NCBI GenBank assembly: GCA_947311605.1
Contig: CAMZLC010000020.1
Span: 1 to 14,754 of the forward strand
Direction of reading: 5' to 3'
Length of the DNA: 14,754 bases
Source of the DNA: an uncultured Sulfurovum sp.
GTDB taxonomy: Bacteria > Campylobacterota > Campylobacteria > Campylobacterales > Sulfurovaceae
How positions within the stretch are numbered: position 1 is the stretch's first letter; each line of letters begins with the position of its first letter. Position numbers and translations under genes: made by a program. Below, piece by piece: positions 6,676 through 12,332 of the stretch. The notes under the pieces were generated by a model. The model saw nothing but the letters and a program-made list of their open reading frames with translations, was not told the DNA's origin and searched no databases.

Positions 6676-6871
6676 TAAAAAGGTTCTTAAAAAAATCAAT
6701 AGTCTTATACAAGAAATCAAGCGTACTCCTTACAAGGGTACCGGCAAACCCGAAGCCTTGAAATATGAACTGCAGGGATGCTGGTCAAGGCGTATCAACA
6801 GAGAACATCGTATCATGTATGAGGTGCTTGCTGAGAGAGTACATCTTTTGTCTTGTCGTTACCATTATTGA
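6617..6871 (+). CDS. yoeB: YoeB-family ribosome-dependent mRNA interferase, abnormal N-terminus
   Basis: The body is unmistakable YoeB: SWEDYLYWQQYDKK (9-22), KRTPYKGTGKPEALK (35-49), CWSRRINREHRIMYEV (55-70) and SCRYHY at the end. Catalytic E46, R65, H83 and Y84 fall at E. coli YoeB positions. The first nine residues (MPVRCRKE...) do not match the K-L-I-W-S first strand. They are encoded by yefM codons read in another frame, from a GTG at 6617-6619 without a good ribosome site. The normal junction is a short ATGA overlap, but here the frames overlap by 59 nt. I infer a deletion of roughly 30 bp that removed the antitoxin stop and the toxin start. Translation is probably weak or absent, and the first beta-strand would be wrong. 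The gene may be a recent pseudogene. Confidence 0.8.
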   Translation: MPVRCRKESWEDYLYWQQYDKKVLKKINSLIQEIKRTPYKGTGKPEALKYELQGCWSRRINREHRIMYEVLAERVHLLSCRYHY

Positions 6872-6900
6872 TGGAATTCAGCGTATGCTGGATTATGGGG

Positions 6901-6960
6901 ACAAACCTATACCTTATCAGGTTCATGCAAAGTTTAATTCCACTCTGACCCCTTTTATTT
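6901..6960 (-). repeat. Repeat copy inverted relative to 14364-14424 (about 60 bp)
   Basis: The reverse complement of 14364-14424 reads almost the same as this stretch: ACAAACCTAT.CCTTATCAGG followed by TTC.T, then GTTTAATTCCACTCTGACCC and CTTTTATT. The GGGGTCAGAG end is the type-A-like core. It lies 30 bp after the yoeB stop. Inverted copies 7.4 kb apart could support inversion of everything between them. Confidence 0.65.
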
Positions 6961-6983
6961 AGTTAACGTTATCCACGGACGAT

Positions 6984-7020
6984 AATTGGGGTCTGTCCCC
7001 GAATTATGCCCGAATTATAC
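6984..7020 (+). repeat. Type-A repeat, ATTGGGGTCTGTCCCCGAATT plus partial tandem copies
   Basis: The core GGGGTCTGTCCCC (6988-7000) is a semi-palindrome (GGGG/CCCC arms around TCTGT). Its GAATTATGCCC tail is followed by a second GAATTATACCC. It ends about 25 bp from the stop of the Uma2 gene on the other side. Confidence 0.75.
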
Positions 7021-7045
7021 CCTGCCTGAATTAATCGAATTAATC

Positions 7046-7615
7046 CTATCCCCATAAAATAGACAAATCAAATTCAATAGCGTCAAAAGGTGCAAGCGAA
7101 ACGGCTTGGTCATCCTTCAAGGTAGAGCATAAAAGCCATTTATTGCCAGATTCCTCTTCATGCAATTCATACGTTTCAAGGGTTTTTAAGTCAGGGTCAA
7201 CAATCCATAAGTATTGCACCCCATAATGGGCGTATAGCGGCATTTTAACGGCACGGTCAACCCGTCCTGTTGACGGTGAAATAACCTCACAAACCCAATC
7301 AGGAACGCACTCAAACCATGCAGTTTCTGGAAGAGTCGGCATTTTTTGCCGTCTCCATCCTGCAAGATCGGGCACCATTATATCGGCTTTAAGGTGAAGT
7401 TCCGGCTCATCAAGGATCCACCATCCCCCGGGGCCGTTTTGGCCATTATCAAAAGGATTAAAAAAGAGACCGCCCAGCGAAGAAGATGCTCGCGAATGCC
7501 TGGGGGCTGGTCTTGGATGTGTTTCCAATACACCATTTAGGATTTCTCCAACCAGATGTTCCGGAAGATCAAACAAGTCTTCATAAATAGCGTAACGCAA
7601 AGCAGCATCAGTCAT
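7046..7615 (-). CDS. Uma2 family endonuclease (DUF820), second copy
   Basis: This is a 189-residue protein. The N-terminus holds the HLVGEILNGVLETHPRP motif (20-36) of the branch that starts with an E-I-hydrophobic-G signature. LKADIMVPDLAGWRR carries the first catalytic aspartate (D83), and WVCEVISPSTGRVDR carries E110. Then comes MPLYAHYGVQYLWIVDPD, the strand that closes the site. It is only distantly similar to the copy at 1974-2525, so this is not a local duplication. ATG 7613-7615 is chosen because AGG lies about 8 nt upstream; a GTG three codons before (7622-7624) overlaps that ribosome site. All nuclease residues are present. The biological role of this family is not established. As a lone gene between two repeat copies it occupies the same kind of slot as the TA pairs. 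Confidence 0.86.
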   Translation of the reverse strand: MTDAALRYAIYEDLFDLPEHLVGEILNGVLETHPRPAPRHSRASSSLGGLFFNPFDNGQNGPGGWWILDEPELHLKADIMVPDLAGWRRQKMPTLPETAWFECVPDWVCEVISPSTGRVDRAVKMPLYAHYGVQYLWIVDPDLKTLETYELHEEESGNKWLLCSTLKDDQAVSLAPFDAIEFDLSILWG

Positions 7616-7758
7616 AGGACTCACCTAAACTATCTTTCAGTTTGTAGAGTTTACCGATTAAGGTAAATTTCGTTCCTGAATCTAAGCTGATTGTATCATG
7701 TCCGGGTAGGTTTGTCGATTATTGTCTATCCGTGTGCCACCAGCAGGGAATTACGATA

Positions 7759-7861
7759 CGGGGACGCGTTATTGTTATTGTTCGTTTCATTCTTACCAGT
7801 ATGTGAAGAACTATATACTGCGTGTTGGAAAATTCAATAAATGGTAACATGTCCTCGGATT
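7759..7861. repeat. Inverted pair of type-B repeats (about 100-bp MITE-like unit)
   Basis: CGGGGACGCGTTA (7759-7771) is an inverted, slightly diverged copy of GGTAACATGTCCTCGGATTA (7843-7862). About 70 bp of AT-rich sequence lies between. The two arms could pair over roughly 13 positions with three mismatches. The right arm forms the new 5' end of the XRE remnant. Confidence 0.5.
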
Positions 7862-8092
7862 ATCCAGCCATCCCATACGAAATAGTCAAACGCAATGTGC
7901 TGGAGAACACGCCTATGATAAAAGCCTGGCGCGAGCACCTTGGCATGACCCAGAAAGAACTGGCTGAAAAAGCAAACATCACGCAACCTGCCATAGCCAA
8001 ACTTGAGCGTCACAACTCAAATCCAAGGCAAGCAACACTTAAAAAAATTGCTGCAGCTATGCAACTTGTCTCTGGAGCAGCTTGAGGAATAA
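7849..8092 (+). pseudogene. XRE/HigA-like antitoxin remnant, truncated at the 5' end and frameshifted at the 3' end
   Basis: The readable part is IPYEIVKRNVLENTPMIKAW, then REHLGMTQKELAEKANITQ and PAIAKLERHNSNPRQATLKK with IAAAMQL, a clear helix-turn-helix of the antitoxin branch that begins with an I-P-x-E-V segment. Relatives carry about 30 further N-terminal residues. Here these are replaced by a GGTAACATGTCCTCGGATTA repeat, which itself supplies the ATG (7849-7851). At the 3' end the frame reads VSGAA and stops at 8083-8085. Skipping one base at 8068 restores SLEQLEE and a TAA at 8090-8092, the normal end of the family, so a single-base insertion is evident. No toxin gene is adjacent. The helix-turn-helix might still fold, but the gene has been damaged twice. 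Confidence 0.7.
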
Positions 8093-8193
8093 AACTGAAT
8101 GCATCATCTGTGAGGGAGGGGTCTGATCTGCTTTCGTTCTCCGGGCAATCATGTTTGCAAAAGTGGCTCTTGTTTTAAACGAGACAAACAATA

Positions 8194-8223
8194 GGTATTG
8201 TGTCCCCGGATTTCCCCGGATTT
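8194..8223 (+). repeat. Type-B repeat with a doubled CCCCGGATTT
   Basis: GGTATTGTGTCCCCGGATTT is followed immediately by a second TCCCCGGATTT (8213-8223). It separates the XRE remnant from the next TA operon and ends 12 bp before that operon's -35 box. Confidence 0.75.
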
Positions 8224-8234
8224 CTCCAAAAAAG

Positions 8235-8263
8235 ATGACAAACAAATTTTCGATTGCTATACT
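8235..8263 (+). promoter_or_regulatory. Sigma-70 promoter predicted to give a leaderless TA mRNA
   Basis: ATGACA (8235-8240, 5/6 to consensus) and TATACT (8258-8263, 5/6) are separated by exactly 17 nt. Only 6 nt (GAAAAT) lie between the -10 box and the ATG at 8270, so transcription should begin on or within a base or two of the start codon. There is no ribosome site, consistent with leaderless translation. Confidence 0.6.
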
Positions 8264-8269
8264 GAAAAT

Positions 8270-8500
8270 ATGACTTCAATAAATCAGATATTACAGGAAG
8301 TGGCCCACCTTCCGGAAGATCAACGTTTTACTCTTGCCCATAAGATCTTGCTTGCCAGTGAACCACAATTCTCAGAAACCGTAGAACATGCTTGGGATAC
8401 AGAGATTCGTGAGCGTATTGCACGCTATGATCGTGGTGAATTGAAATCCAAGCCTGCATCAGATGTTTTTGCCAGTATAGATCACCATCTTAAATTATGA
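8270..8500 (+). CDS. Addiction-module antitoxin (TIGR02574-like, Unstab_antitox)
   Basis: This 76-residue protein has the sequence pattern of the 'addiction module component' family: INQILQEVAHLPEDQRFTLA, KILLASEP, VEHAWDTEIRERI, YDRGELKSKPASDVFASID. It is all-helical, with the C-terminal P-A-x-D-V-F segment typical of these partners of ParE/RelE toxins. ATG 8270-8272 is chosen because family members begin four to five residues before I-L-x-E-V, and because codons further upstream lie across the promoter. It overlaps the toxin gene by ATGA (8497-8500). The role is neutralising the toxin and probably repressing the operon; the latter is family inference. Confidence 0.9.
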   Translation: MTSINQILQEVAHLPEDQRFTLAHKILLASEPQFSETVEHAWDTEIRERIARYDRGELKSKPASDVFASIDHHLKL

Positions 8501-8787
8501 TTGTAGAGTTTCTTGATGAGGCGGAGCAGGAACTCTTTGAAGCTGTACTTTGGTACGAGTCGAAAGAAGCAGGCTTAGGTCAACGATTTCGACAAGAGGT
8601 TGGTCATGTGCTTAGTCGTATCGTTGACGCTCCTCTGCTTTGGCGGGAGTCCTCTGGTGGATATCGTCGAGTCAACTGTCCTGTATTCCCATATTACATC
8701 CCGTATTTTATTAGAGATAAAAAAATAATCGTTGCTGCCATCGCTCATGGTCGACGCAACCCCGGATATTGGAAATCCCGGATTTAA
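8497..8787 (+). CDS. RelE/ParE-superfamily toxin
   Basis: This 96-residue protein carries the ParE/RelE pattern. VEFLDEAEQELFEAVLWYES (3-22) is the opening strand and helix. AGLGQRFRQEVGHVLSRI is the second helix. RRVNCPVFPYYIPYFI and IIVAAIAHGRRNPGYW (57-92) form the sheet, with the conserved H-x-R-R-x-P-x-Y-W end. The combination of this toxin and the upstream antitoxin family is common. ParE members poison gyrase and RelE members cut mRNA on the ribosome; which applies here cannot be decided by eye. The start overlaps the antitoxin stop by ATGA. The gene looks intact. Confidence 0.91.
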   Translation: MIVEFLDEAEQELFEAVLWYESKEAGLGQRFRQEVGHVLSRIVDAPLLWRESSGGYRRVNCPVFPYYIPYFIRDKKIIVAAIAHGRRNPGYWKSRI

Positions 8788-8864
8788 TCGTGGCTGTCCG
8801 TCATTTACTCATTTATGGGAAATCCATGAGACCTGCCCCCATGACTGATAATCTGGTAAGAATA

Positions 8865-8882
8865 GGTAATGTCCCCGGATTG
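8865..8882 (+). repeat. Type-B repeat, short form GGTAATGTCCCCGGATTG
   Basis: This is a diverged copy lacking two bases of the GTGTCCCC core, followed by a second half-copy (CCGGAATTT, 8887-8895). It lies 24 bp from the HigA-type antitoxin stop, between two convergent TA operons. Confidence 0.65.
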
Positions 8883-8906
8883 TTTACCGGAATTTATCAC
8901 TATGGT

Positions 8907-9200
8907 TTAAACTATTGGTTGCACTGTAAGCTTGAATCCCAGTGCCTTTGCTACTTTAGCTACTGTTGAAAATGCGGGATTACCTTCTGGAGAGAACGCC
9001 TTGTAAAGCCCTTCACGAGTAATGCCTGTTTCTCTGGCAAGCTTGCTCATATTTTTAGCACGTGCAATAACTCCTAAAGCATGAACAATGAATGCTGGAT
9101 CATCTCCCGCCTCTTCTAGGCAGGCTTCTAAGTACAACTGGATGTCTTCTTCGGTTTTGAGATGTTCAGCTGAATCCCAACGAGTAGTAGTAATGGTCAT
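8907..9200 (-). CDS. HigA-type antitoxin (addiction-module antidote, TIGR02684-like)
   Basis: This is a 97-residue DNA-binding protein. EDIQLYLEACLEEAGDDPAF (18-37) is the signature N-terminal helix pair of this family. The helix-turn-helix then reads MSKLARETGITREGLYKAFS with NPAFSTVAKVAKALGFKL. It is encoded downstream of its toxin with a 3-nt gap. GAGGA, inside the last toxin codons, serves as the ribosome site 7-8 nt before ATG 9198-9200. The toxin-first order is the HigBA arrangement. The protein probably binds the repeated operator at 9503-9546. Confidence 0.92.
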   Translation of the reverse strand: MTITTTRWDSAEHLKTEEDIQLYLEACLEEAGDDPAFIVHALGVIARAKNMSKLARETGITREGLYKAFSPEGNPAFSTVAKVAKALGFKLTVQPIV

Positions 9201-9203
9201 AAT

Positions 9204-9500
9204 TCAATCCTCAATCTGTTTGGCAATTTCTTTGGCTCTTGCAATATCCGATGTTTGTGTGCTTTTATCACCGCCGGATAGAAGTATGACTACAACAGAG
9301 CCTTGCTGTGTGAAATACACTCTGTAGCCTGGGCCGTAAAAGATGCGTAATTCACTAACACCTTCTCCTACCGGAGCAACATCACCGAAATTGCCCATTT
9401 CTACCCTATCAATACGGGCTTGGATGCGAGCTTTAGCTCGTCGGTCTCTTAAACCATCAAGCCATTTGCTAAATATCTCTGTTTTTCGGATTTCCATCAT
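9204..9500 (-). CDS. HigB-type toxin (RelE superfamily, killer protein TIGR02683-like)
   Basis: This 98-residue protein has the full pattern of the phage-derived Gp49-like HigB family: EIRKTEIFSKWLDGLRDRRA (3-22), ARIQARIDRVEMGNFGD, then the sheet VSELRIFYGPGYRVYF (48-63), and the closing VVILLSGGDKSTQ (70-82), the most conserved motif. The family makes ribosome-dependent mRNA cleavage likely. It starts at ATG 9498-9500; a second ATG follows directly. No ribosome site precedes it, and the -10 box is only 6 nt away, so the message is probably leaderless. It is the first gene of the pair and appears intact. Confidence 0.92.
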   Translation of the reverse strand: MMEIRKTEIFSKWLDGLRDRRAKARIQARIDRVEMGNFGDVAPVGEGVSELRIFYGPGYRVYFTQQGSVVVILLSGGDKSTQTSDIARAKEIAKQIED

Positions 9501-9502
9501 GT

Positions 9503-9546
9503 GCTAACTGTAGTTAACATACTTGAGTTTGCCAACTATAGTTCAC
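9503..9546 (-). promoter_or_regulatory. Promoter and paired operator of the HigB/HigA operon
   Basis: On the minus strand TTGGCA (-35, complement of 9530-9535) and TACAGT (-10, complement of 9507-9512) are 17 nt apart, and 6 nt separate the -10 box from the ATG. Two 16-bp sites of the form GCYAACTRTAGTTMAC lie at 9503-9518 and 9531-9546. Each contains a palindrome (AACTATAGTT is perfect; AACTGTAGTT has one mismatch pair). They are 28 bp apart, and one covers the -10 and the other the -35, as expected for autorepression by the antitoxin. Confidence 0.65.
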
Positions 9547-9601
9547 TGTTTTGATTATTCTATTTTATGCTAACGACGAAATCACCGGTTTATCCTGAAA
9601 C

Positions 9602-9650
9602 AATTGGGGTCTGTCCCCCATTTCCTGCCCCATTTCCTCCCTGAATTATT
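9602..9650 (+). repeat. Type-A repeat AATTGGGGTCTGTCCCCCATTTC with partial tandem copies
   Basis: The core GGGGTCTGTCCCCCATTTCC is followed by a GCCCCATTTCC partial copy and TCCCTGAATTATTTC. The same arrangement occurs at 10423-10460. It lies directly after the stop (9658) of the VapC/AbrB module. Confidence 0.75.
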
Positions 9651-9657
9651 TCATTTA

Positions 9658-10053
9658 TTAGGGAAGTTCTACTTGGGGACATTCGACAGAAAGAAATTCA
9701 GGATCCTTATGAACCAAGACTGCACATTCCTGCAAAGCACTACCGGCAATCCAAGCATCAACGACAGAAAGTTTGTTTGTTGCTTTTATTTTGGCGGCTT
9801 CCTCAAGCAGTTCCCTGGACTCATGGATCCACTCAATAGGTAAAGCTTGGCACTGTTCGTACGCCAGTCTACCGGCGAGTTCGTTTTCATCTTTCCAAAC
9901 TCTATATAATATTTCCATCAATGAAAGAAAACAGACAAAACACTTACACTCGCCACTTTGAGATTTATACAACAACTCAGCAATTAGATCCGCACCATTT
10001 TCATCATCTCGCAAAGTCAACAGCGCAGAAGTATCCAGTAAATATTTTTTCAT
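9658..10053 (-). CDS. vapC: VapC-type PIN-domain toxin
   Basis: This is a 131-residue PIN protein. KYLLDTSALLTLRDDE gives D7, FLSLMEILYRVWK gives E47, KLSVVDAWIAGSAL gives D99 and VLVHKDPEF gives D117, so the acidic metal site is complete. The S-V-V-D-A-W-I-A motif is typical of toxins paired with AbrB/MazE-fold antitoxins. The ATG overlaps the antitoxin stop by ATGA (10050-10053). It is predicted to be an endoribonuclease acting on tRNA or rRNA. It is the third PIN toxin in the window; the three are divergent from each other, so they are separate acquisitions and not tandem copies. Confidence 0.92.
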   Translation of the reverse strand: MKKYLLDTSALLTLRDDENGADLIAELLYKSQSGECKCFVCFLSLMEILYRVWKDENELAGRLAYEQCQALPIEWIHESRELLEEAAKIKATNKLSVVDAWIAGSALQECAVLVHKDPEFLSVECPQVELP

Positions 10054-10274
10054 TCTGATTCCCGATCTTTTTTCCGATCGGCCAAAAGTCTTCCAACAGC
10101 TCCACCTACTCCCGCACCCCGAAAAGCATCAATTGGATTCTTTTTTACAGGCACAACTCGCAAGTTATTGCTTTCCACTATCCACTCTAAACGATCAGCA
10201 GGGGTTAAGTTAAATTGACGCCTTATTGCTGCCGGTATAACAGTTTGCCCTCTTTCAGTAATTGTGCTTCTCAT
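10050..10274 (-). CDS. AbrB/MazE-fold (SpoVT) antitoxin of the third VapC pair
   Basis: This 74-residue protein has the swapped-hairpin DNA-binding domain at its N-terminus: STITERGQTVIPAAIRRQF then LTPADRLEWIVE (3-34). A flexible C-terminus (DAFRGAGVGG, then LLADRKKDRESE) carries the toxin-binding part. The start is ATG 10272-10274 with GGAGG 6 nt upstream. It overlaps vapC by 4 nt. Such antitoxins usually bind the promoter as toxin-antitoxin complexes. Confidence 0.91.
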   Translation of the reverse strand: MRSTITERGQTVIPAAIRRQFNLTPADRLEWIVESNNLRVVPVKKNPIDAFRGAGVGGAVGRLLADRKKDRESE

Positions 10275-10307
10275 TTGAAACCTCCATTGAATTACATTCT
10301 ACCTGAA

Positions 10308-10336
10308 AACATAATTCAAAAAGGTCGTCTTGTCAA
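10308..10336 (-). promoter_or_regulatory. Sigma-70 promoter of the VapC/AbrB operon
   Basis: On the minus strand a perfect TTGACA (complement of 10331-10336) is followed after 17 nt by TATGTT (complement of 10308-10313). The expected transcript starts about 27 nt upstream of the antitoxin ATG. Confidence 0.6.
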
Positions 10337-10614
10337 CAAATTAACAATATTGGAACACCTGCCAAAGCAGGTAGCAATACACGATTAGCCTGACTTATTT
10401 TTTTTCTCCATTTCTGTAAAACAATTGGGGTCTGTCCCCCATTTCGTTCCCCCATTTCGTTCAAGACAACGACATAGGCAATATATAATTGGTAAGAAAT
10501 AATCGGGGTCTGTCCCTTATTACTCTTTAGATAACCTATCGTGGTCTGACCCCTATTGATCCCTATTGATCCCTTTCAGGTTGTTTCATGCTGTTAATAA
10601 TTACTCAGAAAGCT
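10337..10614. repeat. Repeat cluster between the VapC/AbrB module and the pilus operon
   Basis: I see no gene here. It contains a type-A copy with a partial tandem (10422-10460), the second unit of the 54-bp direct repeat (10463-10516, partner at 6190-6243) ending in CGGGGTCTGTCCC, and a GTGGTCTGACCCCTATTGAT unit followed by two partial CCCTATTGAT copies (10541-10575). The pilus-operon permease stop is 40 bp further right. Confidence 0.7.
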
Positions 10615-11382
10615 CTATTTAACATCCTTACGATTAAAAACAAAAATTGCCATAAACAGCAACATCACGGTATAAGCTGTGGCATAGGCAAGAGAAAGAA
10701 AAAACTCCTGCCAGGGGATTGCCAGGCCGTGTACTACTCTGGCCTTGTAGTTCAAGCTTTCCAGGTTAGGAAAAGTATAATACAAAACATCTGCCATTTT
10801 TTTTATGGCGGGGTTGTCCATATTGACAACAAGCTGCCTAAAATCACTCGTCAAATGGCCTATCATAAAAACAACCATCGTCAACATCCCGCTTATAAAG
10901 GGAGAGACTAAAGTAGAAAAGAATATGGCAGCCGCCAGTATAAGTTGCAACTCAAACCATATTGGGATGATTGCCTTGAAAAGCTCCCAATAGATAACCT
11001 GATCTTTCATATAGCAAAGGGCGAACAGCCCACCACTCATAACCACCACTTCAACCATTAAGGTCAAAGAAAGACCGGCATATTTACCAAGTATAAATTG
11101 AGTTCTGGAAATAGGGTTGGCGAGAATAACATAGATGGTTCGTTTTTCCATTTCCTTGTAGACCAGGCTGATTCCGACAAATATGGCAATCAGCACACCA
11201 AAGAGAGATATTGCTCCCAGCCCGAAGTCCTTGATAATTTTTATTTCATCCCCGATTGTCAGATTACCAAGCACCAGCGAAAAGGCCAGCATGAGGACGG
11301 CAAAGGCAAGTAGGCTGTAAAAAATCTTGTCCCGTACAGATTCCCTGAAAGTGTTAATGGCAATGGCAATAATCTTTTGCAT
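10615..11382 (-). CDS. ABC-2 type permease of the pilus-linked exporter (PilI-like)
   Basis: This 255-residue membrane protein has about six hydrophobic helices: roughly residues 20-40, 53-74, 101-123, 138-160, 161-179 and 229-249. YKEMEKRTIYVILANPISR, after the second helix, is the coupling segment typical of the COG1277/ABC-2 permeases that pair with one ATPase subunit. It starts 19 nt after the ATPase stop, so the two form one transporter. In Myxococcus xanthus the pilH-pilI ABC pair downstream of pilA is needed for pilus biogenesis; assigning this gene to that system rests on gene order. A truncated homologue lies at 4836-5210. No clear ribosome site precedes the ATG. Confidence 0.84.
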   Translation of the reverse strand: MQKIIAIAINTFRESVRDKIFYSLLAFAVLMLAFSLVLGNLTIGDEIKIIKDFGLGAISLFGVLIAIFVGISLVYKEMEKRTIYVILANPISRTQFILGKYAGLSLTLMVEVVVMSGGLFALCYMKDQVIYWELFKAIIPIWFELQLILAAAIFFSTLVSPFISGMLTMVVFMIGHLTSDFRQLVVNMDNPAIKKMADVLYYTFPNLESLNYKARVVHGLAIPWQEFFLSLAYATAYTVMLLFMAIFVFNRKDVK

Positions 11383-11401
11383 ATCGTTCGTTGTGTACTA
11401 T

Positions 11402-12325
11402 TTATGAATTATCAGAATTATCTTTGAAATACTCTTCAAGATTGGTTCTGTGAGGAGAAAAAGAGACAACCCTGCCACCGTTATTCTCAATTGTAAAAAT
11501 GATTCTTTTCGCTTCCTGTTCTTCGCCTACCCTCAACAGGGTTCTGTTATTGCTTTGATGAACAATATACTTGGCAATTTGCTTGTCATCCGGGATAGTG
11601 GTGCAGGTGATTTCCCAGGATTCAACCTTATCATCCAGCATCTCTCCCACATTAAAAACACCTTGTAACCGTCCCTTTTTAATTATGGCTGCCCTGTCGC
11701 AAAGCACCTCCACATCGGAAAGGATATGAGAAGAGAATATAATCGTCTTTCCTCTCTTTCGGCAGGAAAGAATGATATCCCGCATCCGCTTACGGCCAAC
11801 GGGATCAAGGCCGGACATTGGTTCATCCAAAATCATGATTTCAGGGTCGTTAATCATAGCCTGGGCAATTCCCAGCCGTTGTAGCATCCCTCGGGAAAAC
11901 TTCCTCAAGGTTCTTCCCCTGGCGTGTTGCAGCCCAACCAGTTCAAGCAGTTCTTCAATTCTTGTTTTTCTTTCCTGTCTGCCCATTCCTTTAAGACGAC
12001 CATAAAAATCAAGGGATTCGGCTGCGGTAAGATACATATAAAAGTAAGGATTTTCCGGTAAAAAACCTATTTTTCGACGGCTATCAATACTTGTCTTCTC
12101 GCCAAAATAGAGGAGTTGTCCCTTGTCCGGCCGAACAAGATCAAGCATCACTTTGAAAGTTGTTGTTTTGCCGGAACCGTTGGGCCCAAGATACCCAAGG
12201 ACTTCTCCCTTTTTAACTTCAAGGCTGAGCCTGTCCAAGGCAACAAATTTGCGCCCCCAAAAACCGACTCGATATTGTTTGCATATATCTTTCAGGCAGA
12301 TTGCCGATAACTCTTCCATGGTCAT
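11402..12325 (-). CDS. ABC transporter ATP-binding protein of the pilus-linked exporter (PilH-like)
   Basis: This 307-residue protein is complete. Walker A is GPNGSGKTT (47-55). A Q-loop region follows at GFLPENPYFYMYLT. The ABC signature is degenerate (KFSRGMLQRLGIAQAM in place of LSGGQ), which is common in this family. Walker B is IMILDEPMSGLDP, and the switch histidine is in IFSSHILSDVE. A C-terminal domain of about 90 residues (from MLDDKVESWEIT) is typical of DrrA/CcmA-like ATPases of ABC-2 exporters. The gene follows the TPR gene by 7 nt and precedes the permease by 19 nt. ATG 12323-12325 is used; a second ATG two codons later is possible, and neither has a strong ribosome site. Cytoplasmic, energising the permease; the substrate is unknown. 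Confidence 0.93.
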   Translation of the reverse strand: MTMEELSAICLKDICKQYRVGFWGRKFVALDRLSLEVKKGEVLGYLGPNGSGKTTTFKVMLDLVRPDKGQLLYFGEKTSIDSRRKIGFLPENPYFYMYLTAAESLDFYGRLKGMGRQERKTRIEELLELVGLQHARGRTLRKFSRGMLQRLGIAQAMINDPEIMILDEPMSGLDPVGRKRMRDIILSCRKRGKTIIFSSHILSDVEVLCDRAAIIKKGRLQGVFNVGEMLDDKVESWEITCTTIPDDKQIAKYIVHQSNNRTLLRVGEEQEAKRIIFTIENNGGRVVSFSPHRTNLEEYFKDNSDNS

Positions 12326-12332
12326 TGATGTT

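Noticed and set aside
2649..10575. Classical integron cassette array with attC sites
   Set aside because: The repeats are 15-25 bp, lack paired R'/R'' boxes with extended secondary structure, the modules are on both strands, and no integrase is in the window.
3160..10600. CRISPR array
   Set aside because: The repeats are unevenly spaced by hundreds of bases with whole genes between them, vary in sequence, and no cas genes are present.
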